A DNA stretch of 64,000 bases from Rhizobium lusitanum (lineage in GTDB: Bacteria; Pseudomonadota; Alphaproteobacteria; Rhizobiales; Rhizobiaceae), in assembly GCF_014189535.1 (NCBI RefSeq), contig NZ_CP050307.1, forward strand, positions 620,001 to 684,000. The letters are read 5' to 3'. Shown in pieces: positions 18,270-27,054 of this stretch (position 1 is its first letter; each line of letters starts with the position of its first letter). Position numbers and translations under genes: made by a program. The notes under the pieces were generated by a model. The model did no database searches. It worked only from the letters and a program-made list of their open reading frames with translations, and had not been told where the DNA came from.

Positions 18270-18688
18270 GTGCTCTCCAAAGTTCGAGTGGTTTTCCAGG
18301 TCTGGACGAACACGGTTGCTCCTTTGCCGAGCGCCGAACTCGACTGGCTGGCAACCAGCTCGAACAGTTCCTCGCTTTCGTCCCATGCCCAGCCGGCCAG
18401 CGCGCCTTCGATCTCGTCACGGATCTGCTCGTATTCGGTGAGCCGATCGCTGCCCTTGGCGTCGTCGTAGCGTCGGATGAAGAAGGCGATGATGATCCAG
18501 ACTTCGATCGACTGACGAAAACCGCCGGACGAGAACTGATTGGGCTCGGCGTTCTCCCGGAAAGGCAGAACGAAGACAGTGCGGGTCCTTGGCATGACGC
18601 CATTCGAAAGCGCTTCCAGATCCTCGGCCGCCAGGACATCGGCCAGCGTCGTTTCCGCCTTAAGGCGCGCTATGACGGCCGAGATCAT
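18266..18688 (-). CDS. Gp37-like tail completion / terminator protein
   Basis: 140 residues; ATG 18688 overlaps the preceding stop. A helix at residues 1-25, a strand set around 38-75 (TRTVFVLPFRENAEPN) and a late amphipathic helix fit the fold of tail terminator proteins that cap the tube. Order after the DUF1320 gene is as in Mu, where gp37 follows gp36. Assignment is by synteny and composition. Confidence 0.7.
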   Translation of the reverse strand: MISAVIARLKAETTLADVLAAEDLEALSNGVMPRTRTVFVLPFRENAEPNQFSSGGFRQSIEVWIIIAFFIRRYDDAKGSDRLTEYEQIRDEIEGALAGWAWDESEELFELVASQSSSALGKGATVFVQTWKTTRTLEST

Positions 18689-19098
18689 AGGAAGCCCTCA
18701 TAATTGCAGTTCGGCTTCACCAGGATGACGCGACCAGCGCCGTCACTCGGCTTCTGGCTGGCATCGTCAAACGGTAGATTGATCTTTCCGGTCGCCACGT
18801 CTTTCAGCGCATCCATGGCAGCTTTCCAGTCGCGGACCACATGGTCCGGAGCGCCGTTCAGATGCAGATGGTAGCGGGCAATCGACACCGCCCAGGTGCG
18901 AACCAGTTCGGGAATAGCCGGAAGCGGGAGGCCATAGCGAGTACCGATATAGCCGTCGATCTCGCTGCCTGCCGTGGCGATCGCCTTGTCGATGACATCC
19001 GCGTCCGCAACGCCGTCACGATCGCGGTCGGCGACCTGGAGGATTTCGTCCTCGCCAGCACGCTCAATGAGATCGGACAGCGTCGCATAAACGGCCAT
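18685..19098 (-). CDS. DUF1320 protein (Mu gp36-like, head-tail connector)
   Basis: 137 residues, start 19098 with AGGTG upstream. It opens MAVYATLSDLIERAGEDEI and continues DIDKAI..AGSEIDGYIGTRYGLPL, a pattern diagnostic for DUF1320. Members sit between capsid and tail genes and resemble adaptor proteins of the head completion complex. It overlaps the following gene by ATGA. Confidence 0.85.
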   Translation of the reverse strand: MAVYATLSDLIERAGEDEILQVADRDRDGVADADVIDKAIATAGSEIDGYIGTRYGLPLPAIPELVRTWAVSIARYHLHLNGAPDHVVRDWKAAMDALKDVATGKINLPFDDASQKPSDGAGRVILVKPNCNYEGFL

Positions 19099-19100
19099 GA

Positions 19101-19301
19101 CTACACCTGCTGTTCGGATTCGGCAGCTTCTTTGGCGCGCGGCTCGACGGCCTCGGCATCTTCAAGCTGCTCAAGCACCGTGGCGGAGACATCGACAATC
19201 TCATCCGGCATGCGCTTGACACCGTCGATACGTGCAGGTTTCAGCAGTACGACGCTGAACTTCTCCACCTGATCGGCGGCATCGCCTTTTTTCGCGGCCA
19301 T
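19101..19301 (-). CDS. small acidic head-module protein
   Basis: 66 residues, with a good AAAGGAAAG before ATG 19301. A lysine-rich start is followed by a short beta segment (FSVVLLKPARIDG) and an acidic, Ala/Glu-rich tail. The position matches Mu gp35. It may be a capsid-associated or connector peptide. No family was recognised with certainty. Confidence 0.6.
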   Translation of the reverse strand: MAAKKGDAADQVEKFSVVLLKPARIDGVKRMPDEIVDVSATVLEQLEDAEAVEPRAKEAAESEQQV

Positions 19302-19342
19302 GGTCTTTCCTTTTCAAAGGTTGTTGATGAACTGCCGCTGTT

Positions 19343-19363
19343 GGCTGGCGCATGACGCCAGCC
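19343..19363. terminator. hairpin after the major capsid gene
   Basis: A perfect 8-bp stem (GGCTGGCG / CGCCAGCC) with a 5-base loop lies in the 115-bp gap between the capsid stop and the next gene. There is no U-tract on either strand. It is therefore more likely an mRNA-stability or attenuating hairpin that favours capsid expression than a full terminator. Confidence 0.45.
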
Positions 19364-19416
19364 GGGCTAAGGACATTGTCCTCGCGACGCTCCCGCTCGA
19401 AATCCACCCGAAGGCG

Positions 19417-20355
19417 TCAGAGGACGTCTTCCAAAAGATATCCAAGCTCCGGAGCCGCCACGACTTCCTTGACGCTTTCGCCGGAGCGGACACGGACGGA
19501 CCCCTTGAGACCGATCTTCGGTTCGTCCATCGATCCGGAGACGCGTTCGCCATGCTGTGCAGTCCAGGCAAAGGTCGGCGTCGCATCTATCGAGCTGGCG
19601 AGAGGTGCCTTGAAGAACAGCAACGCATTGCCGCTCCAGGCGCGCTGCATGCTGACGGCCTGCCCCTTCTTCGAGCTGTTGATCCAGCCTTCGCCGATGA
19701 TGATGTCATCCAGCTCCAACAGATCAGCCACGGCGCGCTTGTTCGCCATGCCCTTGTCGGATCCGGATACTGTAAGCGCCTGAAGCACAGTCGGGTTGGT
19801 GCGTAAGCCGGTCCATTCGACGCGGCCCAGCACCATGTTGTTCGGGCGCATGACCATGGTGTCGGCGGCTTCGCTGATCAGCCGGATCGGATTGCTGGCG
19901 GCATCCGACCACTTGTCCGTGCCGGTCAGTGTTTCCTTGTTGCTGGCAGGATAGAGACTTCCGTCGAACGCCTTGTTGGCGACGCGGACTTCGCGATCCA
20001 GAAGCACCAGATCGATGAGCTTCTGCGCGGAGAACGCGCGCGGATCGTAGCCGGCCGGCGCATTGTTGATGTCATCGAGCGGAATGACGTCGTCGAGACC
20101 GTAATCGTCGGTCTTGTCTTCGTGCTCGTCACCCTGAAACTCGACTTCATTGGGCGAGGACTTACGGCCGACTTTCGTGTCCTGGACGGTGATGAACTGA
20201 CCGAACGCGAACGACCACCAGGTGAACTTCTTCTTCGGCAGGTTCGGCGTCAGGCGCGGCATCACCAGGTCGGCGATCAGCGTATTGTTCTTGTAGGCGT
20301 TGATGATACCGGTCAGCACCGGATCGACGGGGAACGGCGTGCCGCTCGTGCTCAT
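19417..20355 (-). CDS. major capsid protein
   Basis: 312 residues. The segment PFPVDPVLTGIINAYKN near the N-terminus, the long acidic loop DEHEDKTDDYGLDDVIP and the late GERVSGSMDEPKIGLKG strand match major capsid proteins of Mu-like siphophages (HK97 fold presumed). It follows the decoration protein, as in related phages. The protease/scaffold gene upstream supplies processing. No sign of truncation. Confidence 0.87.
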   Translation of the reverse strand: MSTSGTPFPVDPVLTGIINAYKNNTLIADLVMPRLTPNLPKKKFTWWSFAFGQFITVQDTKVGRKSSPNEVEFQGDEHEDKTDDYGLDDVIPLDDINNAPAGYDPRAFSAQKLIDLVLLDREVRVANKAFDGSLYPASNKETLTGTDKWSDAASNPIRLISEAADTMVMRPNNMVLGRVEWTGLRTNPTVLQALTVSGSDKGMANKRAVADLLELDDIIIGEGWINSSKKGQAVSMQRAWSGNALLFFKAPLASSIDATPTFAWTAQHGERVSGSMDEPKIGLKGSVRVRSGESVKEVVAAPELGYLLEDVL

Positions 20356-20382
20356 GTTGACTCCTTAGAAAGTTGAGGGCGA

Positions 20383-20754
20383 TCAGCCCTGGATCTGGCC
20401 GGGGGTTACGAGGACACGGGCGATGTCACCAGAGACAGCGCCGATGGTGAGGATGCCGCCTGTTCGCGCGTTGGCGGCGGCGGCGGGAGCTGCGGCGACG
20501 GCCTTGCCGCCAGCACCGGCCGTGAAGAACGAGCCGAAGGTGACAGTGCCGCCAACCTGGACTTCGGTTTCGCCAAACAGAACGACATCGATGCGCTCGC
20601 CGGCCGCAGCACCGCCCGGATAATCGGTGACACCGATGATCTTGTCGGCGGGCGCGGTCGCAAGATCGACCTGACCGTCAGATGCGCCAGCCTTGACCAG
20701 CACCTGGTGACCGATGGCCGCGACAGCGACGAAAGACTTGATAAGCTTGCTCAT
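20383..20754 (-). CDS. capsid decoration protein (DUF2190-like)
   Basis: 123 residues, almost entirely Gly/Ala/Val-rich beta structure, including VLVKAGASDGQVDLATAPAD and IIGVTDYP. This is the profile of head cement proteins that stabilise the expanded capsid. It lies between protease/scaffold and major capsid genes, 18 and 27 bases from each. Function is known for the family in general and inferred here. Confidence 0.78.
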   Translation of the reverse strand: MSKLIKSFVAVAAIGHQVLVKAGASDGQVDLATAPADKIIGVTDYPGGAAAGERIDVVLFGETEVQVGGTVTFGSFFTAGAGGKAVAAAPAAAANARTGGILTIGAVSGDIARVLVTPGQIQG

Positions 20755-20772
20755 GCTGGACCCTTTCTGGCC

Positions 20773-21231
20773 TTAGCGTTTGGTGAGGCGCATGGCCGCT
20801 TCAGCCGGCGAGATTGTCTCGCCACGCCCGCGCGCCGCTTCGATTTCGGTATTGATCGCGTCCTTGACATGGGCCGGATCGGAGAAGTCGGGACCGTCGC
20901 CGGCAGCGACCTCGCCCGTTGCCACGGGAACTGGCAGCTTGCCGAGCAACTGGCGGAAGCCCTCGCGAGCGGACAGCGACTTGCTTTCGCCATCTTCCGA
21001 GAACGAAAGAACGCCATTGTCCAGGTCAGCGAAGATCGCCGTCACCAACGGCTTCAGCCCGACAGGGAGACGGCCGGCCGAAACAACTCCGTTGACGAAC
21101 ACTTCGTCTTCGGCAGTGCGGGCGGCGCGCGCAGTCTCTTCGTTCTTGCGGGCCTTTTCCGCAAAGCTCGTTTCACGCTCCGCGATCTCACGCTCACGGC
21201 GTTCCAGTTCGGCAATTTTGGCTGCGTCCAT
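20773..21231 (-). CDS. internal in-frame scaffold product (Mu gpZ-like)
   Basis: ATG 21231 within the protease gene is preceded by AGAGGA at ideal spacing. The product (152 residues) starts MDAAKIAELERRE and consists only of the coiled-coil scaffold domain. Mu makes its scaffold Z from an internal start in gene I in the same way. The nested start is inferred from the ribosome site and domain boundary. Confidence 0.62.
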   Translation of the reverse strand: MDAAKIAELERREREIAERETSFAEKARKNEETARAARTAEDEVFVNGVVSAGRLPVGLKPLVTAIFADLDNGVLSFSEDGESKSLSAREGFRQLLGKLPVPVATGEVAAGDGPDFSDPAHVKDAINTEIEAARGRGETISPAEAAMRLTKR

Positions 21232-21894
21232 GACATCCTCTTTTTCGGTGTAGGTGGTGAACGGTGCTGCGGGCTCCGGATCGCGGATCAGCTGTGCAGC
21301 CTCGGTGATGGTGTCGATGCGCCAGGACGGAACGACCGCGTCGGCCGCTTCGATGCCCTTGTCGGCGATGATCGATTCCCGGAAAGTACGAAACAGGCCG
21401 GCGATCGTGTCGAAGACCCACGCCGTCCGAACGATGGCCGCATCATCGAACTGGACAACATCGGCGTCGTCGGCGAACTCGATCGACTTCAATCCCTTCA
21501 CGGCGGGCGCTGCCGCGCCCAGGAAGCCGACGTGCTTCAGGTAATATTTCCCTGGCGTCGGGTTGTTCGGATGATTGGGCGGATAGAAGCTCGAAGAGAC
21601 CTTGCTGAACCGACGATCCTTCACCAGCTCGGCAAACTGCGGCTCGACGTTTTGCGGCTCGGCAACAAGATGACCGTCCCTGAACGAAACGGACTTGATC
21701 CAGCCATAGGCCGGTGCATCCTGTTTCGGATGCCCGACGACGATCGGCGCTTCATGCAGCGCCGTATCGTATTGCGTGGCGATCGCCTGCAGGTCGTCAT
21801 CCGTGAAGGAAAACGGCCGGCCTTGGCTATCGGTGTGGTTGCCAGTGCGGAAAATATCGATCGGTTTCATGCCGGGCAGATTGGCCCAGGGCAT
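20773..21894 (-). CDS. head maturation protease / scaffold (Mu gpI-like)
   Basis: Up to 373 residues. MKPIDIFRTGNHTD begins at 21870, with eight further residues if the ATG at 21894 is used; neither start has a clear ribosome site. The N-terminal domain (to about residue 160) carries APIVVGHP and SKVSSSFYPP, typical of Mu-like phage proteases. Residues about 220-373 form a charged coiled-coil scaffold. Mu gpI cleaves the scaffold after head assembly. Repeat copy 2 ends only 3 bases upstream of the 21894 start. Confidence 0.88.
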   Translation of the reverse strand: MPWANLPGMKPIDIFRTGNHTDSQGRPFSFTDDDLQAIATQYDTALHEAPIVVGHPKQDAPAYGWIKSVSFRDGHLVAEPQNVEPQFAELVKDRRFSKVSSSFYPPNHPNNPTPGKYYLKHVGFLGAAAPAVKGLKSIEFADDADVVQFDDAAIVRTAWVFDTIAGLFRTFRESIIADKGIEAADAVVPSWRIDTITEAAQLIRDPEPAAPFTTYTEKEDVMDAAKIAELERREREIAERETSFAEKARKNEETARAARTAEDEVFVNGVVSAGRLPVGLKPLVTAIFADLDNGVLSFSEDGESKSLSAREGFRQLLGKLPVPVATGEVAAGDGPDFSDPAHVKDAINTEIEAARGRGETISPAEAAMRLTKR

Positions 21895-21897
21895 TTC

Positions 21898-21924
21898 GGC
21901 AAAACAGCCGCAAGGGTTTGTGGG
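21898..21924. repeat. 27-bp module-boundary repeat, copy 2
   Basis: Differs from copy 1 at one base (CTTG to TTTG in the dyad arm). It is placed directly before the protease/scaffold gene, 161 bp after the stop of the G-like gene. Mu has its late promoter P_I just before gene I. The remaining gap, 21925-22085, shows no gene. Confidence 0.75.
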
Positions 21925-22085
21925 AAACCGGCGATCGGAAGCGATTAGCCTGTCAGAGACATATCACACCCGCCCCCAGGGGCAAGGCTTCGCCGTTAAA
22001 GTGGTTTCTAAGGCCGTAGACGGCGATTGAGGCGTCGCCTGCGGCAATCTCCCGTCCGGAGCCCCTGAGCGCGTTTCTGGGGCCG

Positions 22086-22598
22086 CTATTTCGATCCGGC
22101 CGTATTCTCGATCGCATCCAGGAAGTGATCCTCAATGATCTCCTGAATACGGACCTGGTCCTCGCTGCTGAAGCCGAGAAATTGACGCCGGGGGATTGTG
22201 ACCTTTTTCACCATGAAGGTCTGCCCGCCCATGGAGAACATCAGCGCGGCGGCGTTCTTCGGAACGATGGTTGCGCCCTCGTTGTGGGCACGGGCGTAGA
22301 TCACATTGGAGCCGATCTCCACCCCGCTCGATGCGAGCTGCCAGATGATGCTGGACAGATCGCGCGTCGCGCCGACAAGGATCGAAGCGCCCTTCTTCGT
22401 GAGGGCATAGAGATCGTTGAGCTTCTGCCAGGCATTGCCGTCCGGATCCTGCTGGGTGCGAAACCGCTCCTTGGTCGCCTCGGCCTCATACTCGCCGATG
22501 TTCTTGTAAACGGGCGTCAGGGTGCCGGCCGCAGCCAGCAGGCGATCGAGGGCGTCAATGATTTCCTTGTCGTCGATCGTCAGTGTTGCTGCGCTCAT
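22086..22598 (-). CDS. virion morphogenesis protein (Mu gpG-like)
   Basis: 170 residues. Start 22598 has GGAGG six bases upstream; upstream in-frame ATGs lack it. The pattern IDDKEIIDALDRLLAAAG, then RFRTQQDPDGNAWQKL, then a Gly-rich strand region ending RRQFLGFSSED matches the phage virion morphogenesis / tail completion family. It acts in joining heads and tails. Downstream, a 160-bp non-coding gap leads to repeat copy 2. Confidence 0.87.
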   Translation of the reverse strand: MSAATLTIDDKEIIDALDRLLAAAGTLTPVYKNIGEYEAEATKERFRTQQDPDGNAWQKLNDLYALTKKGASILVGATRDLSSIIWQLASSGVEIGSNVIYARAHNEGATIVPKNAAALMFSMGGQTFMVKKVTIPRRQFLGFSSEDQVRIQEIIEDHFLDAIENTAGSK

Positions 22599-22691
22599 TT
22601 TGGCCTCCATTGTTTTGCGCGGCCACGCGTAGTATATTTGAGGCATGGCAGATCGAGGCTTTCCGGAGCCCTCCGTAGATCTGTCTGCCCG

Positions 22692-22724
22692 AGGCGCGCA
22701 CCGGAATGCGCGCCTTTATTTTTT
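22692..22724 (+). terminator. rho-independent terminator-like hairpin on + strand
   Basis: The stem GGCGCGC / GCGCGCC (22693-22699, 22708-22714) is followed on + by TTTATTTTTT. On - it sits just past the stop of the F-like gene and lacks a U-tract. A + strand terminator inside a leftward operon could block antisense transcripts; as RNA of the - strand it may protect the 3' end. Confidence 0.55.
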
Positions 22725-23954
22725 GCGGTAGAGCAACGCACCTTTCCTGAACCCCTGAATGTAGCTATCGGTGGTGTCGAAACCGGTGATGGCGGTCCAG
22801 CCGGCCTTCGTCCATTCGAAGCGAAGGAAGAGGCTCTTTCCGTCCGGCAACAGGACGCGTTTCAAATAGGCCCTTCGCAGCACGATGCCTGACTTGACGC
22901 TGGCCCAGTCAACCCAGATCTCGTCGGGCTCCCTGATGGCATCCGCCAGGAGAGCAGCATATTGACCGCGTCCGCGCTTGCCGCTCTTGAGACCAACGAC
23001 AGTGCCGTCAGGCATGCGTTGCTCGAAGAGTGCCTTGCTGATGGCAATGATGCCGCCCGATGGGTCCCGGTAATAGCCTTTCTCGTCGCCTTGCAAGCCG
23101 AACCGCGACAGAAAGGCCGACGCATATTCGTCAGGCCCCCGATCGGCGGGAAGAACTTCTGTCGGATCCGCCTTCGTCTCTGGCGGCAATGGAGGCAGTG
23201 ATCGCTGCTGCGGCACGGCATCTGCAGGGGCGAGCGGCTGGCGCAGCTCCGTGGGCACGATGCCAGAAAGCCATTCCTCGCCGACATTGTAGTCCCAGCC
23301 GCGATCGATGCCGGGATAACGCAGCTCCGGATAGCCGGTGCGTGGATCCACGCTCTCATATGGCGTCAGGTCCGGAGCCTCATCGGGACCGGATTTTCCA
23401 AGCCGCTTCAAATCCCGTTCAGAGAGGGCTTTGACATCGCAACCACAGCCCCAGCCGTTTGGCGGAAACATGTATCTCCAGGCAGGGTCGATCGTAGCGA
23501 GAACAAGGCCATCCCAATGTAGATGCAGCAAACGGGGATGCAGTGCACGTGAATGGACATACTGGAGATAGGGCCGGTATTTCAGAACGTCCGGATCGGT
23601 CAGCTGCTTCCAGCGCCCAGCCATATAGGATGTGCGCATGTTCGTCCTGTAGATGATCCCGGCGCGCCATTCGTGGCGCTCCTCGTCAGTGCCGCCCTTG
23701 GCATTAAACTTCCAGCCGGTGCGATCGACGATCTCGTCAAAGGTCTTTCGAAACTCGTTAAAGCCCGTGCCGGCAGTGCGAGCCGTCAGCAGTGCCGCCA
23801 TGAAATCCGAGAGCATATCGTCGCGGGCGATGCCGGCCACGGTGAAGCCGCGCACCTGGCCCTGCCGCATGACATCGTCCCAGCGCTTGGTCGGCAGGTT
23901 GACCTTGTTGCGCAGAAAGTCGATCGCTTCCTGGAAAGGGAGTTGATCAGCCAT
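22716..23954 (-). CDS. F-like minor head protein with C-terminal nuclease-like domain
   Basis: 412 residues. Residues 1-230 follow the Mu F / SPP1 gp7 head morphogenesis pattern (QVRGFTVAGIARDD, RTGWKF, IIYRTNMRTSYMAGRW). After a Pro-rich linker (about 255-285), residues about 295-412 form a compact domain that resembles phage Barnase/ColicinE5/RelE-like nucleases. These are often carried on head proteins and injected. The F part helps organise the portal and ejected proteins. The nuclease reading is from memory of the family and is less certain than the head part. It overlaps the portal gene by 8 bases. Confidence 0.82.
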   Translation of the reverse strand: MADQLPFQEAIDFLRNKVNLPTKRWDDVMRQGQVRGFTVAGIARDDMLSDFMAALLTARTAGTGFNEFRKTFDEIVDRTGWKFNAKGGTDEERHEWRAGIIYRTNMRTSYMAGRWKQLTDPDVLKYRPYLQYVHSRALHPRLLHLHWDGLVLATIDPAWRYMFPPNGWGCGCDVKALSERDLKRLGKSGPDEAPDLTPYESVDPRTGYPELRYPGIDRGWDYNVGEEWLSGIVPTELRQPLAPADAVPQQRSLPPLPPETKADPTEVLPADRGPDEYASAFLSRFGLQGDEKGYYRDPSGGIIAISKALFEQRMPDGTVVGLKSGKRGRGQYAALLADAIREPDEIWVDWASVKSGIVLRRAYLKRVLLPDGKSLFLRFEWTKAGWTAITGFDTTDSYIQGFRKGALLYRKK

Positions 23955-25419
23955 TGCCGGATGCTTGCCCTTCCAGGTCCGCCGCCACAGTCGCCTGCGC
24001 CATTAGCTGTGCGAGATCGTCGATCGACATGTCGCCGGACAATCGCGCCAGGCGCTCGGCCAGATCGTCATAGGATGTCGCCTCGCTAAAGGCTGCCTCG
24101 ATATCGGCGATCATGGTGTCGATCGCCGGCCGGCCGAGGGTGGCCAGTTGGTCCGAAAGATCCGCGACGGTTTTCTCGGACTGCGTTTCCGGACGCTCCG
24201 GATCGGCGAAGGCAAGACCTGCGGCGGCACTCGGCTGCTGGTCGGCTGGGTTTGGTTCGGCAATCTTCTGCTGCTCTACCCACTCGCCGCCATAGGTATC
24301 GTTGATGTAGTCCACCGAGGCTGGCTTATAGCCCATGCCGTAAATGGTCTCGTCGCGCTTGACCTTTTCGTCCAGATCTTCGGCCTCGGAGAAGTCGCGC
24401 CATACGTCCGGAACCGCTTCGCCCGGATAGTTTAGATCCACGTACCACTGAACCGCTGTTTCCTTGATGGTCTGGCAAGTCAAATCCGCATCGGCCTTCG
24501 CGATCGCGATACGGACTTCGTTGTGGATTTCGCCCAGGGACCGAGCACCGCGTTCACCGGAATTGGTGCTCAAGGTCTCACCCAATACCGCTTCGCTCAT
24601 TAGCTCGTCGAGATAGCGCGAAAGTGTCGCGAATTGATCGCCCTGGGTCTTGGCTTCGAGCAGCTCGACCTTCACGTTCTCGGGAAAGATGAGGCTGTCG
24701 GATCCCTGCATGGACGCAAACACACCCGCCAGCTGATCTTGTTTCAGCTGATCGAAGCCACCCTGATACTGTCCAAGCGTCGTCGGCGACGCATGCTTGC
24801 GGGTGGCCTGTAGCCAGTTTGCCAAAACCTGGCGCTTGAACCAGGCGGGCCAGAACAGCACCGAACCGAGGCCGACGCCGTAGGGGTCGTCATCGTCGTC
24901 ATCGACGGAATGGCGATGGATAACAAACTTACGATCTGGCACCGCAATGCCGTCGACCGGTGAAGATCGGGTCAGGACGCGCAGGTTTCCATCCATATCG
25001 AACCGGAAGCGCCGCTGTTTCTTGACCTTGATCGAAGAGGGCTTCCAGACACCTTCGTCGTTGATCCACATGATCTCGCCGACAGCAAAGCCCTTCAGCA
25101 CAGCACCCAGCAGCCCTTTGGTCAGGCGGTCAAAATTGACCGCCTTCAGCCATAGTTCAACCTCGGCCGCGATCCGCTTGTCGATCCGGCGATCGGAAGC
25201 CTCGAACACCTTCCATTCCCGGCTGACCACTTCGAGCTTGCGCTTCTGCAGGATGGCAAAGGCATGTGGATCGCGTCGGATCTCGTCATAGACCTTGTAG
25301 GCCGACGCGCCGCCACGCGACACTAGTACCTCGTCCGTCGGCTGCATAACCGTCTGGAAGAACGGCACAAACGGGTCCGACTGTATGGTTGCGATTTCCG
25401 TGGTGACCGGATTTGCCAT
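23947..25419 (-). CDS. portal protein (DUF935, Mu gp29-like)
   Basis: 490 residues, with GAGGATG before ATG 25419. Motifs typical of DUF935 portals are seen: QPTDEVLVSRGG near residue 27, DPHAFAILQKRK near 50, an Asp-rich segment near 175 and NSGERGARSLGEIHNEVR near 285. The portal is the dodecameric DNA gate of the head and the terminase docking site. It lies between the large terminase and F-like genes exactly as in Mu. Confidence 0.93.
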   Translation of the reverse strand: MANPVTTEIATIQSDPFVPFFQTVMQPTDEVLVSRGGASAYKVYDEIRRDPHAFAILQKRKLEVVSREWKVFEASDRRIDKRIAAEVELWLKAVNFDRLTKGLLGAVLKGFAVGEIMWINDEGVWKPSSIKVKKQRRFRFDMDGNLRVLTRSSPVDGIAVPDRKFVIHRHSVDDDDDDPYGVGLGSVLFWPAWFKRQVLANWLQATRKHASPTTLGQYQGGFDQLKQDQLAGVFASMQGSDSLIFPENVKVELLEAKTQGDQFATLSRYLDELMSEAVLGETLSTNSGERGARSLGEIHNEVRIAIAKADADLTCQTIKETAVQWYVDLNYPGEAVPDVWRDFSEAEDLDEKVKRDETIYGMGYKPASVDYINDTYGGEWVEQQKIAEPNPADQQPSAAAGLAFADPERPETQSEKTVADLSDQLATLGRPAIDTMIADIEAAFSEATSYDDLAERLARLSGDMSIDDLAQLMAQATVAADLEGQASGNG

Positions 25420-25467
25420 GTTACATCCTCAAGAAGTTGGTCAGGGTTGCAACCAGCGTATTGCCGC

Positions 25468-27054
25468 TTACGGCCTGCAGGAATTCAGCCATCTGGCTGC
25501 TCGTTTCCTTGTTCTCGCCCACGGCTCCCCGCCGATCGGGCCGCTGTCCTGGTTGGACGCGAAATATGCGAGCGCTCCGGCAATAGCGCTGTCGCCGTGC
25601 CGCTTGTGTCCATCGGCACCGATGGTGTGAACATTCTCCGGGATCTTGGCCACGCCGCGCGTCATCTGCAGGAGGCGATAATCGCCCATGGTGTCATCGT
25701 CGCGCGGGAGATCGATATAGCCGTTCTCGAAGGCATCCTTCAGTTTCGGCATATTCAGCATGTACCAGTCCTGGCTGAACTTGATCTCCGAGACGAGCGA
25801 AGGTCCCAACTTCTGACGCGTGGCTTCGGCCAGATATGCGCCGTTGCCACCGGCATCGAGGGCGGCATGAAAGAACCGCGGCAAACGGTCGATGATGTAG
25901 AAAAGGATCTGCTCTTGCGTCGTGAAAGGAACGTCACGCAACTCCAGAATGAACGGAGTGCGGCGCATCAGGTTGCCCGTCACCAGCATGGGGTGAATGA
26001 CCGACAAGTCCTGCGATCGCGCGAAGTCCTGGCCAAGGCACGAACGCCAGGAGCGCTCGATCTTGTCGAGCAAGGGTTTCAGCTTCTCCTCGCAAAATGC
26101 CTTGGCCTCGGCCTCGCGGACATGCTTTTGCCAGTCGACGAAGCCCTTCGGCGGCGTCCAGCGGATGACCGGGATTTCCGGGTCCATCCGAGCGTCGATC
26201 AACGCACGCGACAGATAGGCACCGCCCGATTGCGAGGGAATGCAGAACAGCTCTTCGTCAGCGCCGGCCGCATAGAACTTGATGATCTTCTCGCGCCATT
26301 CGGCTTCCGCCTCGGGAGACCACTCCTTGCGGGTGACAAAGCAGATGCGCTCGTAAAGACCATCCTGCAGGGCGCTGTCGAGGTCGATCTTCACATGGGC
26401 GTAAGGCAGCTTGCCCGCATGGACATCCTGAATCTGCTGGTTGAAGACGTTTTCGAAACCGTTGTGCGTGGAGCAGACGATAACCTTGCCGCCCCACATG
26501 AGGAACGCCAACGCCGCCTTTAGAAGCTCGGCCAGGTTATCGACGAACGCGGCCTCGTCGATCATCACGATGCCCTGCTTACCGCGCAGCGTGCGCGGCG
26601 CTGACGAAAGGGCGATGATCTCGAAGCCAGAGGCAAAGCGGATCCGGAACGCCTGGATCGACTTATCGCCATCGGGCGACTTGTCGTCGAACAGGAATTC
26701 CTCGGCTTCCATGGCCGCAAGCGAATAGGCGCGTGCCCACATAGCGCAGGCGTCGATGAATTCGCGGGTCATGTCCTGGGCATAGGAGATGTACATTACA
26801 TCCATGCCGCCAGCGGCTTTCTCGCGTGCGGCCTTCAGCGCTGCATAAGCGGCGAAGCCCCAGGTGAGACCGATACGGCGGGACTTCTCGACAAACAGAA
26901 CTTCGACGGCTGTCGATTCCATGAGCGAGATGACGCGGCCTTGATAGGCCAGCAGCGCCTTTGGGAGACCGACTTTATCGACGACGTCCTGCATGGCGTC
27001 AGTTGATAGACGCCTGATCCTTGCCCATTCCTCTTTCGAAAGCGGTCCGCTCAT
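25468..27054 (-). CDS. terminase large subunit (Mu gp28-like)
   Basis: 528 residues. The ATPase part shows a Walker A-like region (EKSRRIGLTWG, about residue 55), Walker B VMIDEAAF (about 160) and a coupling motif CSTHNG (about 190). The nuclease part shows acidic positions in GQDFARSQDLSV and GDSAIAGAL. It packages DNA into heads and, in Mu-like phages, cuts in flanking host DNA. It overlaps the small terminase gene by ATGA; 48 bases separate it from the portal. Confidence 0.94.
   Translation of the reverse strand: MSGPLSKEEWARIRRLSTDAMQDVVDKVGLPKALLAYQGRVISLMESTAVEVLFVEKSRRIGLTWGFAAYAALKAAREKAAGGMDVMYISYAQDMTREFIDACAMWARAYSLAAMEAEEFLFDDKSPDGDKSIQAFRIRFASGFEIIALSSAPRTLRGKQGIVMIDEAAFVDNLAELLKAALAFLMWGGKVIVCSTHNGFENVFNQQIQDVHAGKLPYAHVKIDLDSALQDGLYERICFVTRKEWSPEAEAEWREKIIKFYAAGADEELFCIPSQSGGAYLSRALIDARMDPEIPVIRWTPPKGFVDWQKHVREAEAKAFCEEKLKPLLDKIERSWRSCLGQDFARSQDLSVIHPMLVTGNLMRRTPFILELRDVPFTTQEQILFYIIDRLPRFFHAALDAGGNGAYLAEATRQKLGPSLVSEIKFSQDWYMLNMPKLKDAFENGYIDLPRDDDTMGDYRLLQMTRGVAKIPENVHTIGADGHKRHGDSAIAGALAYFASNQDSGPIGGEPWARTRKRAARWLNSCRP

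Noticed and set aside
20707..21948. 413-codon + strand ORF
   Set aside because: Antisense to the protease/scaffold gene; no ribosome site or domain.
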